Numbered from the stretch's first letter, positions 1 through 7,229 are shown. The stretch: DNA of 11,746 nt from DASYAN01 sp036501345 (GCA_036501345.1 DASYAN010000143.1:1-11746); one strand, 5' to 3'. Notes: generated by a model not told the origin, from the letters alone. Numbers and translations are program-made.

Positions 1-344
1 GTTCCCTTACACCACATTTCTTCCCTATTTTGTTCTATGATGCATTACGCGCTGGCCCCTACCTGCTATTTCGCACGGCCTGTGACTTGGTAACAGTGGA
101 TGGACGCGAAGAGATCAGAAAGATCAGTGCCCCAACACTGCTTGTCTGGGGAGAAGATGATAGTCTCGTTCCCCTCAAGATAGGTACTCTCTTACAGCAG
201 GAAATGAGGCATGCTAACTTTCTACTGCTCAAACGTGCTGGTCATGTAAGTATGTTTGACCAGCCTGAAATGTTCAATGCCGCAGCTCTGGCATTTCTGC
301 GAGGTGAGGTCGTTGTAAGTAGTATGATGGATAAGAGAGGCTAA
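1..344 (+). CDS. Alpha/beta hydrolase, C-terminal part (cut by left edge)
   Basis: The reading frame (codons in phase with position 3) is open from the left edge to the TAA at 342-344, so the gene starts outside the window; the TTG at 30 is unlikely to be the true start. The visible ~114 residues are the end of an alpha/beta-hydrolase fold: a 'PTLLVWGEDDSLVP' strand-loop that carries the acid residue of the triad and an 'AGHVSMFDQPEMF' segment that carries the catalytic histidine. The nucleophile elbow lies upstream of the window. The substrate cannot be told. It is followed 48 nt later by a second, different hydrolase of the same fold on the same strand, so the two may be co-transcribed. Fold assignment is strong; specificity unknown. 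Confidence 0.8.
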   Translation, partial: SLTPHFFPILFYDALRAGPYLLFRTACDLVTVDGREEIRKISAPTLLVWGEDDSLVPLKIGTLLQQEMRHANFLLLKRAGHVSMFDQPEMFNAAALAFLRGEVVVSSMMDKRG

Positions 345-378
345 TTGCATTGGTTATCCGACCATAGGCATGATTGAT

Positions 379-384
379 AGGAGG
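379..384 (+). promoter_or_regulatory. Ribosome binding site that fixes a TTG start
   Basis: A full AGGAGG stands 8 nt before the TTG at 393. No ATG or GTG in the same frame lies at a comparable distance, so this site is the reason to accept TTG as the start of the second hydrolase. Confidence 0.75.
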
Positions 385-392
385 AGCCATCT

Positions 393-1169
393 TTGAGCAC
401 AATCAAAGAAACATTCAAAAAGCAATGGATTGAGACGACAAATGGTCTGAGGCTATATACGTTGATCTCGAGCAACTCGCCTCCCTATTCAGCTCCAGCA
501 ATAATTCTGGTACATGGCTTATCTGTTTCCAGCAGATATATGCTGCCTACAGCAGTTCGGCTAGCTCCTTGGTACCATGTCTACATTCCCGATTTTCCAG
601 GGTTTGGCAAGAGTCCCAAAGCGTCTCATGTCCTCAACATTAGCGAATCAGCTGATACTCTGGCTGCCTGGATGCAAGCAATGAGGCTGCCCTCAGCGAT
701 ACTGCTAGGCAACTCATTGGGATGCCAAATCATCGTGCAGTTAGCCTTGAAGTATCCTGAATACATTGAGCGAGCTATTCTGGTGAGTCCCACGATGGAC
801 CCCAAGGCACGTACTATCTATCAACTGGCAGGACGTTTGCTGATGGATCTGCCTTGCGAGCCACTTCACTTTCTGCCTGTTCTAGTACGTGAATTCCTAG
901 CGGCGGGCATTACCTGCACTATTCGTGCACTTCGGCATGCACTGGATGATCCTGTCGAAGAGCACCTGCCTCATGTTCATATACCAACACTCGTCGTACG
1001 TGGTTCTCGCGATCCCATTGTGTCCCAGGAATGGGCGGAGAAAATAAACCATCTCTTACCAGATAGCCAGCTTGTCGTGATTGAAGGGGCAGCTCATGCA
1101 GTTAACTTCAATGCTCCTGAACAACTTGTTTCACTTATCCGATCCTTCACAAAGAGTACATCGCAATAA
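393..1169 (+). CDS. Alpha/beta fold hydrolase
   Basis: A complete 258-residue cytoplasmic alpha/beta hydrolase; no signal peptide or membrane segment is seen. The oxyanion strand is 'ILVHGLS' (His41-Gly42), the nucleophile elbow is GNSLG (residues 106-110, Ser108), the likely acid is Asp207 in 'RGSRDPIV' and the base is His236 in 'GAAHAVNF'. All triad members are in family order and spacing, so the enzyme should be active. Typical reactions in this family are ester, lactone or C-C bond hydrolysis; this sequence alone does not say which. The TTG start is set by an AGGAGG 8 nt upstream. It follows the hydrolase tail at 1-344 by 48 nt on the same strand, suggesting a shared transcript. No convincing terminator follows. 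Confidence 0.9.
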   Translation: MSTIKETFKKQWIETTNGLRLYTLISSNSPPYSAPAIILVHGLSVSSRYMLPTAVRLAPWYHVYIPDFPGFGKSPKASHVLNISESADTLAAWMQAMRLPSAILLGNSLGCQIIVQLALKYPEYIERAILVSPTMDPKARTIYQLAGRLLMDLPCEPLHFLPVLVREFLAAGITCTIRALRHALDDPVEEHLPHVHIPTLVVRGSRDPIVSQEWAEKINHLLPDSQLVVIEGAAHAVNFNAPEQLVSLIRSFTKSTSQ

Positions 1170-1197
1170 CCTTATTATTTCCAGCTCACCTTGATAA

Positions 1198-1465
1198 TCT
1201 CACAAGTCAGACGGTTACTTTCCAAAATACATTGAAGCTGTCACCATTTGCCATCTGGAGTGCATGCATGAAGACAGAGAATACCAAAACAAACGGATGA
1301 GAAAAACATGGAACGCTACATAACCTTCTGAGGCAGTCGAAAAGCATCCAAGACCTCTCATCTCGTTTGCAAGAATTTAGAGGAATAGGTCCTAAAACAG
1401 CATCCATTTTTATTGATGATTTATTGCAACATGGTTGGCAGTTCCAATCTAGAGACGAAATATAA
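1198..1465 (+). pseudogene. Frameshifted remnant of a helix-hairpin-helix (HhH-GPD-like) protein
   Basis: Two plus-strand frames give protein-like text that joins with one frameshift. Frame one runs 1198-1323 and includes 'DGYFPKYIEAVTICHLECM'. Frame two runs from about 1301 to the TAA at 1463-1465 and includes 'LHNLLRQSKSIQDLSSRL', then 'FRGIGPKTASIF' (1376-1411). The last is a helix-hairpin-helix hairpin (GIGPKTA) of the kind seen in endonuclease III/HhH-GPD DNA glycosylase-like proteins. The frame change falls near an A5 run at 1302-1306. No start codon with a ribosome site is visible and the length is far below a full glycosylase, so I read it as a decayed fragment. The HhH match is what I see; the parent family is inference. 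Confidence 0.45.
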
Positions 1466-1509
1466 AGGTTCAAAACAGGCTATTATTCATTAGGCATGCG
1501 TCAAATCCA

Positions 1510-1549
1510 CTTGACAGTTTTGTGCTCGTACAAGGTCAACACTGTCAAG
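1510..1549. repeat. Inverted repeat, 9-bp perfect core (13-bp arms, 12 matching)
   Basis: CTTGACAGT at 1510-1518 is mirrored by ACTGTCAAG at 1541-1549; extending inward gives 12 of 13 matching bases per arm (1510-1522 and 1537-1549). There is no T run after it, so it is a poor terminator. It sits about 160 nt before the predicted ndh promoter and could be an operator or a mobile-element end. Confidence 0.5.
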
Positions 1550-1674
1550 CAGAATGGCCCCTTTTTGACACATGCCTTATGAAAATTATGGCATACGGAA
1601 GTCATGAAAAATGAAGGATAGTGCTGCTAGGAAGAGATACTTGTAACATTTGGTTGTTAGGAGTCGTGTTTCCT

Positions 1675-1702
1675 TTGTCATCCCGTTAGATAAGCACATA
1701 AT
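1675..1702 (+). promoter_or_regulatory. Predicted sigma-70 type promoter for the NADH dehydrogenase gene
   Basis: TTGTCA (1675-1680) and CATAAT (1697-1702), each five of six consensus bases, are separated by 16 nt. A start near 1709 would leave a leader of about 45 nt before the ATG at 1755. The leader carries a 13-nt-period tandem repeat (GAGACAGAAA at 1728-1737 and 1741-1750) and no good Shine-Dalgarno sequence. Confidence 0.5.
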
Positions 1703-1754
1703 AGTAAATTATTAATGAGATGAGCAAGAGACAGAAAGACGAGACAGAAATCCT

Positions 1755-3152
1755 ATGAGCGCTATCGATTATCAGCAGAAATCTCATACTAGCAAGAACC
1801 AGGAGCCTCTTCAGCCTGTGCATACTCTCCCTCATGTGGTGATTGTCGGAGCCGGGTTTGGTGGGCTTGAAGCTGCACGAGCGCTAGCTAAGCAACCTGT
1901 GCGCGTTACTGTGATAGATCGACGCAATCATCATCTGTTTCAGCCGCTCTTGTACCAAGTTGCGACAGCTGGCCTCTCAGGCACAGATATTACCTCACCA
2001 GTCCGTCATATCCTCAGTGACCAACCCAATACAGAGACATTAATGGCAGAAGTGAAAAGCGTCGATACTCAACGACAAATGGTTCACATCTCTGATATGC
2101 TGACCAGCGAGGCAAATACCATCTCCTATGATTATCTGATCATAGCAACAGGGTCACAAGAAAACTACTTTGGGCATGACGAATGGAAGACTCTGGCACC
2201 TAGCCTCAAATCAATTGAGGATGCCATTGAAATCCGGCGTCGGATCTTGCTGGCCTTTGAGTCTGCTGAACTGGAACCAGATCCAGAGAAACGGCAGGCG
2301 CTCTTAACATTTGTTTTGATTGGTGGAGGACCCACTGGAGTCGAACTGGCCGGAGCCATTGCTGAACTAGCACGCCGATCACTGGCACGTGAGTTCAGAA
2401 ATATCCATCCTGAAGATGCTCGCATTACCCTGGTCGAAGGAGAACCCCAGATTCTCGCCTCCTTCCCCAGACGATTAGCTCAGAAAGCCGAAAAAGAATT
2501 GACTCATCTCGGTGTCGATGTGAGAATGGCAAGCAGAGTGGAATCCATTGAAGATGGTGCAGTGGTGATTGCTGGAGAACGTCTTGTCGCCAAAACCATT
2601 CTATGGACAGCTGGCGTAAGAGCTTCTGATGCAGGGCGCTGGCTTGGTGCTTTGACGGACCGTGCAGGGCGCGTGCTGCTCGAACCCGATCTGACCGTTC
2701 CTGGGCATCCCAATATCTTTGTAGTTGGAGATACTGCTGGGGTAAGACAACGTGGAAAACCGTTGCCAGGTCTCGCCCCTGTTGCTATTCAGGAAGGACG
2801 ATATGCTGCCTCTGCTATCGCCAGACAAGTGGCAGGCAAGCAGCCGCCCCGTCCATTTCACTACTTCAACAAAGGCAATTTAGCCACCGTGGGACGTTCC
2901 TTTGGCATTGTCGATATTGGGCCTATTCGGACGGCTGGTTTTTTTGCATGGATTCTATGGTTAGTTGTGCATATTTTCTTTCTCGTCGGCTTTCGCAATC
3001 GTGTGAGCGTCTTGCTTCAATGGGCTTGGTCCTACCTGACTTTCCAGCGAGGTGCCCGCCTTATCACGTTTGACTATCTTCTTGAAGAACCTGAGGAACG
3101 CCGCCAATGGTATTCCTTTATGCAGGACAAGTTAGCATCAGAGCATGCTTGA
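1755..3152 (+). CDS. ndh: Type II NADH dehydrogenase (NDH-2), NAD(P)/FAD-dependent oxidoreductase
   Basis: A 465-residue single-subunit NADH:quinone oxidoreductase that passes electrons from NADH to membrane quinone without pumping protons. The FAD-binding Rossmann motif 'VVIVGAGFGGLEAARAL' is at residues 28-44, followed by 'HLFQPLLYQVATAGL' (60-74), which is characteristic of this family. 'YDYLIIATGS' is at 125-134, the second dinucleotide (NADH) motif 'FVLIGGGPTGVELAG' at 186-200, and the second FAD contact 'IFVVGDTAG' at 321-329. A C-terminal hydrophobic stretch at about 394-412 and the amphipathic 'RVSVLLQWAWSYLTF' segment fit monotopic membrane attachment. Length is slightly above the usual 400-450 because of a ~20-residue N-terminal lead and a charged C-terminal tail. 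The last 46 nt overlap the YihY-like frame at 3107. There is no strong ribosome site before the ATG, only weak GAGA-type purines. Confidence 0.93.
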   Translation: MSAIDYQQKSHTSKNQEPLQPVHTLPHVVIVGAGFGGLEAARALAKQPVRVTVIDRRNHHLFQPLLYQVATAGLSGTDITSPVRHILSDQPNTETLMAEVKSVDTQRQMVHISDMLTSEANTISYDYLIIATGSQENYFGHDEWKTLAPSLKSIEDAIEIRRRILLAFESAELEPDPEKRQALLTFVLIGGGPTGVELAGAIAELARRSLAREFRNIHPEDARITLVEGEPQILASFPRRLAQKAEKELTHLGVDVRMASRVESIEDGAVVIAGERLVAKTILWTAGVRASDAGRWLGALTDRAGRVLLEPDLTVPGHPNIFVVGDTAGVRQRGKPLPGLAPVAIQEGRYAASAIARQVAGKQPPRPFHYFNKGNLATVGRSFGIVDIGPIRTAGFFAWILWLVVHIFFLVGFRNRVSVLLQWAWSYLTFQRGARLITFDYLLEEPEERRQWYSFMQDKLASEHA

Positions 3153-3547
3153 TTGGCATTCTGGGAAGCTTGCTCGTCTCCTGGATCTTGTTCGAGGTTA
3201 TCTACATGGTTGTTCCTAAACCACATGTCCGTTTTCGCAATAGTTGGCGTGGAGCACTTGTAGCGGCAATTGCTCTGCAAATCTATCTTTCTCTGTTCCC
3301 ACTCTATGCCACGCACTTTCTCAACGGCTATATAGGGCAGGCAGGCTTTGCTCTTATTCTCGTCGTTTTCTTCTATTACTTTGCTGTTATCCTCCTTCTG
3401 GGAGCCCAAGTGAATGCGTTCTTTACAGAAGGCATCCGGCAAACTCCTGACAATCTGGCAGGAATGGTACACGAGGAAACCAGCCACCAAGCCAAACCTC
3501 CTCAAGAGCATGAGCAGGAAGCATCTCCATCACATAGGCCGCAATAA
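3107..3547 (+). CDS. N-terminally truncated YihY/BrkB-family membrane protein
   Basis: The 146-residue product matches the C-terminal half of YihY/virulence factor BrkB (formerly 'RNase BN') proteins. A membrane segment at about 14-36 ends in 'VIYMVVPKP'. It is followed by 'VRFRNSWRGALVAAIAL' (41-57), a second segment at 49-66 and a third at 80-101 containing 'FAVILLLGAQVNAFF', with a charged Gln/His-rich tail. Full members have about six membrane segments and 280-400 residues, so the front half is missing. Family resemblance begins at about residue 16, just where the NDH-2 frame stops, pointing to a deletion that joined the two genes. The ATG at 3107 lies inside the ndh 3' end with GAGGA (3093-3097) 9 nt upstream, and a TTG at 3149 overlaps the ndh stop, so translation by coupling is possible. 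It may be a decaying fragment or a short expressed protein. Confidence 0.6.
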   Translation: MVFLYAGQVSIRACLIGILGSLLVSWILFEVIYMVVPKPHVRFRNSWRGALVAAIALQIYLSLFPLYATHFLNGYIGQAGFALILVVFFYYFAVILLLGAQVNAFFTEGIRQTPDNLAGMVHEETSHQAKPPQEHEQEASPSHRPQ

Positions 3548-3597
3548 TGAGAGATTTGGTGTAGAGTAAATAGAGATGAATAGACAAATTGTGCCTG

Positions 3598-3616
3598 TCA
3601 TGCTATAGAAGCATGA
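3598..3616. repeat. Small inverted repeat between convergent genes
   Basis: TCATGCT and AGCATGA form a 7-bp stem with a 5-nt loop. It lies between the plus-strand ndh/YihY pair and the minus-strand DinB-like gene, where a two-way terminator would be expected, but neither side has a T run. The rest of the 124-nt gap shows nothing else I can name. Confidence 0.3.
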
Positions 3617-3671
3617 AACACAATGCTTGAAATGCTGAGATTGTCAGTTGTAAAGTTTGAAGTAAGGCATA

Positions 3672-4244
3672 TTAGCCAGTATGCGATACCACCTTCTCTG
3701 TGCTTTGCTCGTCCTCCATCTCTGCTTTGAATTCTTGGGGAAGGGACTCATTGTCAGGAGCTAATTGGTGGATAACCTCTATCCGTCCTAAGAGGATAGC
3801 ACACCGTTCGATGGCAGAGAACAAACACATACGTACAGTAGGCACCTCGGACGTTCTCTCGTTAGCAGGAGTACCAAAACGCGGTCCGACATACAGATTG
3901 AGAAAGGTATCAGGAAGAGGATCAAGAAGCAGATGAGCTTGGTGTATCCACTCCTGGTAGCATGCCCTCAGATCAGCATATGTGCTCTTTGATGGATTTT
4001 TAGAGCCTTTGGGCCACTTCAGCCGTCTCTCCCCAATCTGGACCAAGACCCAGTGTTCAATTTCCTGGCTCAGTTGTGTGGCAAGAGTACACAGCGAAGA
4101 ACAGCCTAGATATGGTGGCGACCAATGAAGCAGATCTTGGGAACAGCCTTCACAATGAGCTAGCACCTCACGCCCAATCGACTCAAGCTCACATGCCCAT
4201 TGCTGTGCCTCACTTTTCATCGACTCGTCTTTGCTCCTCTTCAT
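3672..4244 (-). CDS. DinB-like (YfiT/DUF664 type) four-helix protein
   Basis: The start is taken at the ATG at 4242-4244, which has a perfect AGGAGG (4253-4258) 8 nt upstream; the longer frame to 4298 would place that ribosome site inside the coding region. The 190-residue protein is helical and cytoplasmic. 'HCEGCSQDLLHWSP' (30-43), 'TLATQLSQEIEHWVL' (53-67) and 'LFSAIERCAILLGRIEVI' (141-158) follow the spacing of DinB superfamily helices. That family often forms metal-dependent thiol transferases or hydrolases of unknown role. The usual histidine ligands appear to be replaced: Gln or Glu in the second helix, and Glu146/Leu151 where an HxxxH-type pair is normal. It may therefore be non-catalytic. 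It stands alone on its strand, with a strong hairpin in its leader. Confidence 0.6.
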   Translation of the reverse strand: MKRSKDESMKSEAQQWACELESIGREVLAHCEGCSQDLLHWSPPYLGCSSLCTLATQLSQEIEHWVLVQIGERRLKWPKGSKNPSKSTYADLRACYQEWIHQAHLLLDPLPDTFLNLYVGPRFGTPANERTSEVPTVRMCLFSAIERCAILLGRIEVIHQLAPDNESLPQEFKAEMEDEQSTEKVVSHTG

Positions 4245-4264
4245 ACATTTTTCCTCCTTCTTTG

Positions 4265-4298
4265 ATGCTATCAAACAAGCAATAATGCTTGATAGCAT
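4265..4298 (-). promoter_or_regulatory. Leader hairpin directly upstream of the DinB-like gene's ribosome site
   Basis: ATGCTATCAA (4265-4274) and TTGATAGCAT (4289-4298) form a perfect 10-bp stem. Inside it GCA (4279-4281) pairs with TGC (4286-4288) around a 4-nt loop. On the minus-strand transcript the hairpin ends 6 nt before the AGGAGG at 4253-4258. It could be a translational control or mRNA-stability element, or a repressor operator. There is no T run. Confidence 0.5.
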
Positions 4299-4697
4299 AA
4301 ATATCCCTTACCATGCTGACTCTCCAAACCTGAAGAGTTGCTCTTATCACCATTTTGTGAGCAGTCACGCTTGACTCCAGAGATAGGACTGCAAGACTTC
4401 GTCTCTCATGAAGAAGAGAAAATGAAGGTGTCGTTCTCTTCACTTTCTGATATCCGATCTAGCGGATTGACTTATCACTAAACTTCCCGTCTGCTTCATG
4501 GTCTGATACTATCCCTAGTTTGTTCTTCTTACCCTGCTTGGAAAGCTAAGAGGTGGAGTCTATCCTACCAAGTGGTACGTAACACCTCCCGAATGAAGTT
4601 TCATTCAATCTCATCATGGATATCGCTAAAGTCTTGGTCTTCAATCGCCTCAACTTGGTCCCGTTGCAGCGCGATCATGAATGATTAAGCCAGTATT
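4299..4697. other. Gene-poor spacer between galK and the DinB-like gene
   Basis: No convincing gene. It holds a motif block at 4404-4450 that recurs at 7344-7384 and a short palindrome at 4591-4606 (GAATGAA, 2-nt centre, TTCATTC). It also has a 25-codon minus frame (4601-4678) starting 19 nt after the galK stop, 'MIALQRDQVEAIEDQDFSDI...'. The frame's acidic text looks protein-like, but there is no ribosome site and it may be a gene tail. The 77-codon minus frame at 4210-4443 overlaps the start of the DinB-like gene and is not believed. Confidence 0.4.
4404..4450. repeat. Motif block, copy A (second copy at 7344-7384)
   Basis: TCTCATGAAGAAG (4404-4416) and CACTTTCTGA (4441-4450) occur in the same order at 7344-7356 and 7375-7384, separated by 24 nt here and 18 nt there. 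Both blocks lie roughly 160-220 nt upstream of minus-strand genes (the DinB-like gene and the sigma factor). Shared regulatory element or repeat family; function unknown. Confidence 0.4.
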
Positions 4698-5975
4698 TTA
4701 CGGTACAATCTGATAATTGGGACCACCAGCGGCAAGACAGATCTCAATGCTAGCCTGATAAGCTGTCCGCATCTGGTATTGTTCTTCGACCGCTTGGCGC
4801 AGTGCTTCAAGAGCATGATTGTACACCAAATTAATCGTACAGCCACCAAACCCGCCACCCATCATACGAGCCCCAAGAACACCAGGCACTTGGTGTGCAA
4901 TCTCAGCCAGGGTATCCAGTTCAACACAACTGACCTCATAGTCATCTCGTAAGCCCAGATGCCCTTGCCACAAGATTGCACCTACCTCCTCATTCTTTCC
5001 TTCTTCCAAAAGCATACTCACCTCAAGCACACGAGCGTTTTCGGCCAGAATATAGCTTGCACGCTTACGCAAAAGTGTTGGTAGCTGCTCCTTATAACAT
5101 TCAAACTGCTCTAACGTAATGTCGCGTAAGGCTTTGATTTCGTGTGTTTGCACACCCTCTGTATTATTACTGAGTATCAATTCACGCAGAATAGCCGTTG
5201 CCTCTTCGCACTGCTGCCTCCGCTCGTTATAGGCCGAAGCTGCCAGCTCACGTCGCACGCCACTATTAATCACCACCACTGACAGCTTAGGCACATCGAA
5301 AGGCACATAGCGATACTCCAGGGAACGGCAATCCAACAAGAGAGCCTTGCCAGCTTGGCCTAGACAAGATGCGGCTTGGTCAAGAATACCTACCATAACT
5401 CCAGATGCCATCTGTTCTGCCTTTTGACAGAGCATCGCTACTTGTATTGGCGAAAGCGTGGCACCTTGCGTACCAATACTCAATGTATCAGAGGAGAAGA
5501 GCATGCAGGCATAAGCCGTTGCAACACTGAGCGCAGTAGAGGAACTCATGCCTCCACCAAGAGGTACATCCCCACTTACCACAGCATCAAATCCCTGCAG
5601 GACTATCCCAGCACGAACCATTTCCGTTGCTACTCCCAAGACATAACGCGCCCAATTGGGCAGTCTCGTGCGCTGCTGCTCAAAGGTCTCCGGCAATCCT
5701 TCCAGCAAGAACTGAGCATACTCATGAAAATGAGTCGACCACAGACGTACAATCGCATCAGTTCGCTGGCGTCCAGCCAATGCCACCACGCGATCGACAG
5801 CCAAGGGCAACACATAACCATCGTTATAGTCAGTATGCTCACCGATCACATTCACGCGCCCAGGTGCCCATGCAGCCCCGAGTGGCCCTGAATAAGCCAT
5901 ACTATCTTGAAAGATTTGGGGAAACAATCCCACTACTTCTTGAACAGGTGGCAATAACATTGGCTGATCTACCAT
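4698..5975 (-). CDS. galK: Galactokinase
   Basis: A 425-residue GHMP-superfamily kinase that phosphorylates galactose at C1 with ATP in the Leloir pathway. The galactose-binding signature 'GRVNVIGEHTDYNDGY' is at residues 39-54. The ATP-binding GHMP loop 'GDVPLGGGMSSSTALSVA' is at 135-152, the catalytic Asp199 sits in 'GILDQAAS', and the C-terminal GHMP motif 'MMGGGFGGCTINLV' is at 371-384. All key residues are present, so it should be active. Length is a little above the usual 380-400. The ATG at 5975 has GGAAG/AAGGA purines just upstream. It lies 53 nt after the sigma-factor gene on the same strand with no terminator between, suggesting read-through. No galT, galE or sugar transporter is adjacent, which is unusual for galK. 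Confidence 0.95.
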   Translation of the reverse strand: MVDQPMLLPPVQEVVGLFPQIFQDSMAYSGPLGAAWAPGRVNVIGEHTDYNDGYVLPLAVDRVVALAGRQRTDAIVRLWSTHFHEYAQFLLEGLPETFEQQRTRLPNWARYVLGVATEMVRAGIVLQGFDAVVSGDVPLGGGMSSSTALSVATAYACMLFSSDTLSIGTQGATLSPIQVAMLCQKAEQMASGVMVGILDQAASCLGQAGKALLLDCRSLEYRYVPFDVPKLSVVVINSGVRRELAASAYNERRQQCEEATAILRELILSNNTEGVQTHEIKALRDITLEQFECYKEQLPTLLRKRASYILAENARVLEVSMLLEEGKNEEVGAILWQGHLGLRDDYEVSCVELDTLAEIAHQVPGVLGARMMGGGFGGCTINLVYNHALEALRQAVEEQYQMRTAYQASIEICLAAGGPNYQIVP

Positions 5976-6028
5976 TCCTTTCTTCCATATGAATAAGAGG
6001 TCGTTTCTTGACTGCCAAAGAGAACCTA

Positions 6029-7168
6029 TCAGACTTCGGATAGATCTTTTAGCTGGCCACTCCTCTTCACACGCAGTTTCTGTAAAGCTTTGGCCTCAAT
6101 CTGACGTACCCTCTCACGACTCACATGTAGTATCCTGCCAACGTCTGCCAAAGTGCGACTTGTCCCATCAAGCAGCCCATAGCGCAATTGAAGAACCTCT
6201 CGTTCACGCTCATGGAGATCTTGTAAGGCATCGACCACAGACTCTTGGAGTTGATGTCGTGCAGTGATATCAACTGGCGACTCCAGCGTCTGATCCTCAA
6301 GAAGACTACCAAATTCGTTGTCGTTGTCTTCATCGATCGGGGTTTCCAGGCTCAGAGGGTGCTGACTGGCTTTGAGAACCTCACGGATCTTTTCCACACT
6401 GGTACCCATCCGCTGGGCAATCTCCTCGACGGTCGGTTCTCGACCCAGTTCCTGATATAAGTGAGCACGTACCTTCGATAAGCGATTGATTGTCCCGAAG
6501 AGGTGGACTGGCAGACGAATGGTGCGTGCCTGATTAGCAATAGCTCGTAAAACATGTTGGCGAATCCACCAGGTAGCATATGTACTCAACTTGTACCCTT
6601 TGGTTGGATCAAACTTCTCCACAGCAGTCATCAGACCTTGATTGCCTTCTTGAATCAGATCCAGCAATGCCAGACCTGCGTTCTGATACTTTTTGGCAAT
6701 GCTGACAACGAGCCGTAAGTTAGCTTCAATCAGACGATGTTGAGCCTCTTGAGCCTGTCGCATGATTTTGTCATTGGAAAGTGAATCATGCTCGATGGCA
6801 TGTTGCTGCTCAAGCTTTCCTTGTTGAACCAGAAGTGCCAAACGGATCTCTTCCTTCGCTGTCAGTAGTGGAACACGAGTGATCTCATGCAGATACAAGC
6901 TCAATCCACTTGCTATCTCACTATCCTCGTCACTCTCTGCAAGGTTTGCATGATCAACCAAGAAATGATCTTCTACTGCACCTATAACACCTGCTTCCTC
7001 TTTTTCTTCAGCGTCAGTCTCGGTAAGACTATTCAAGAAATCATCTGCAGGTCTATTGAAAGCATCAAGTGGTTGAGCAATAGCAAAGGAGAAGGCTTCA
7101 TCTCTCAGAGGCGTGAGCACTGCTCCTTCTTCTTGTAATTCTGGTTTTTCAATCATGGTAAGAGACAT
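6029..7168 (-). CDS. RNA polymerase sigma factor, sigma-70 family (RpoD/SigA-like, group 1 or 2)
   Basis: A 379-residue sigma factor that directs core RNA polymerase to promoters. Region 1.2 starts at 'LYLHEITRVPLLTAKEE' (91-107). Region 2 spans about 142-222, with the core-binding 'DLIQEGNQGLMTAVEKFD' (170-187), the -10 melting segment 'YKLSTYATWWIRQHVLRAI' (192-210) and 'IRLPVH' (217-222). Region 3 is about 223-300. Region 4.2 has the -35 helix-turn-helix 'LADVGRILHVSRERVRQIEA' (340-359). The acidic N-terminal ~85 residues do not look like a full region 1.1. 'RLPVHLFGTINRLSK' departs from the 'RIPVHMIETINKL' usual in primary factors, so a group 2 role is possible. The ATG at 7168 has AAAGGA 8 nt upstream. 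galK follows after 53 nt. Confidence 0.93.
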   Translation of the reverse strand: MSLTMIEKPELQEEGAVLTPLRDEAFSFAIAQPLDAFNRPADDFLNSLTETDAEEKEEAGVIGAVEDHFLVDHANLAESDEDSEIASGLSLYLHEITRVPLLTAKEEIRLALLVQQGKLEQQHAIEHDSLSNDKIMRQAQEAQHRLIEANLRLVVSIAKKYQNAGLALLDLIQEGNQGLMTAVEKFDPTKGYKLSTYATWWIRQHVLRAIANQARTIRLPVHLFGTINRLSKVRAHLYQELGREPTVEEIAQRMGTSVEKIREVLKASQHPLSLETPIDEDNDNEFGSLLEDQTLESPVDITARHQLQESVVDALQDLHEREREVLQLRYGLLDGTSRTLADVGRILHVSRERVRQIEAKALQKLRVKRSGQLKDLSEV

Positions 7169-7229
7169 AAATCATTTCCTTTCTTTAGGAAGATACGAAC
7201 TATAAAATAGAAAAGTAAAATAATTAGAG

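Noticed and set aside
1207..1473. 88-codon minus-strand frame
   Set aside because: No ribosome site, Cys-rich and unfamiliar text; the plus strand of the same stretch carries the readable HhH remnant.
4210..4443. 77-codon minus frame overlapping the DinB-like start
   Set aside because: It reads through the leader hairpin and the DinB-like gene's AGGAGG in another frame; text is not protein-like.
5376..5992. Long plus-strand frames opposite galK (171 and 121 codons)
   Set aside because: They are antisense shadows of a galactokinase with all family motifs intact.
5990..6018. Promoter for galK (TTGGCA, 17 nt, TATTCA on the minus strand)
   Set aside because: The -10 matches at only three positions, and a start there would leave a leader of about 8 nt, removing most of the ribosome site.
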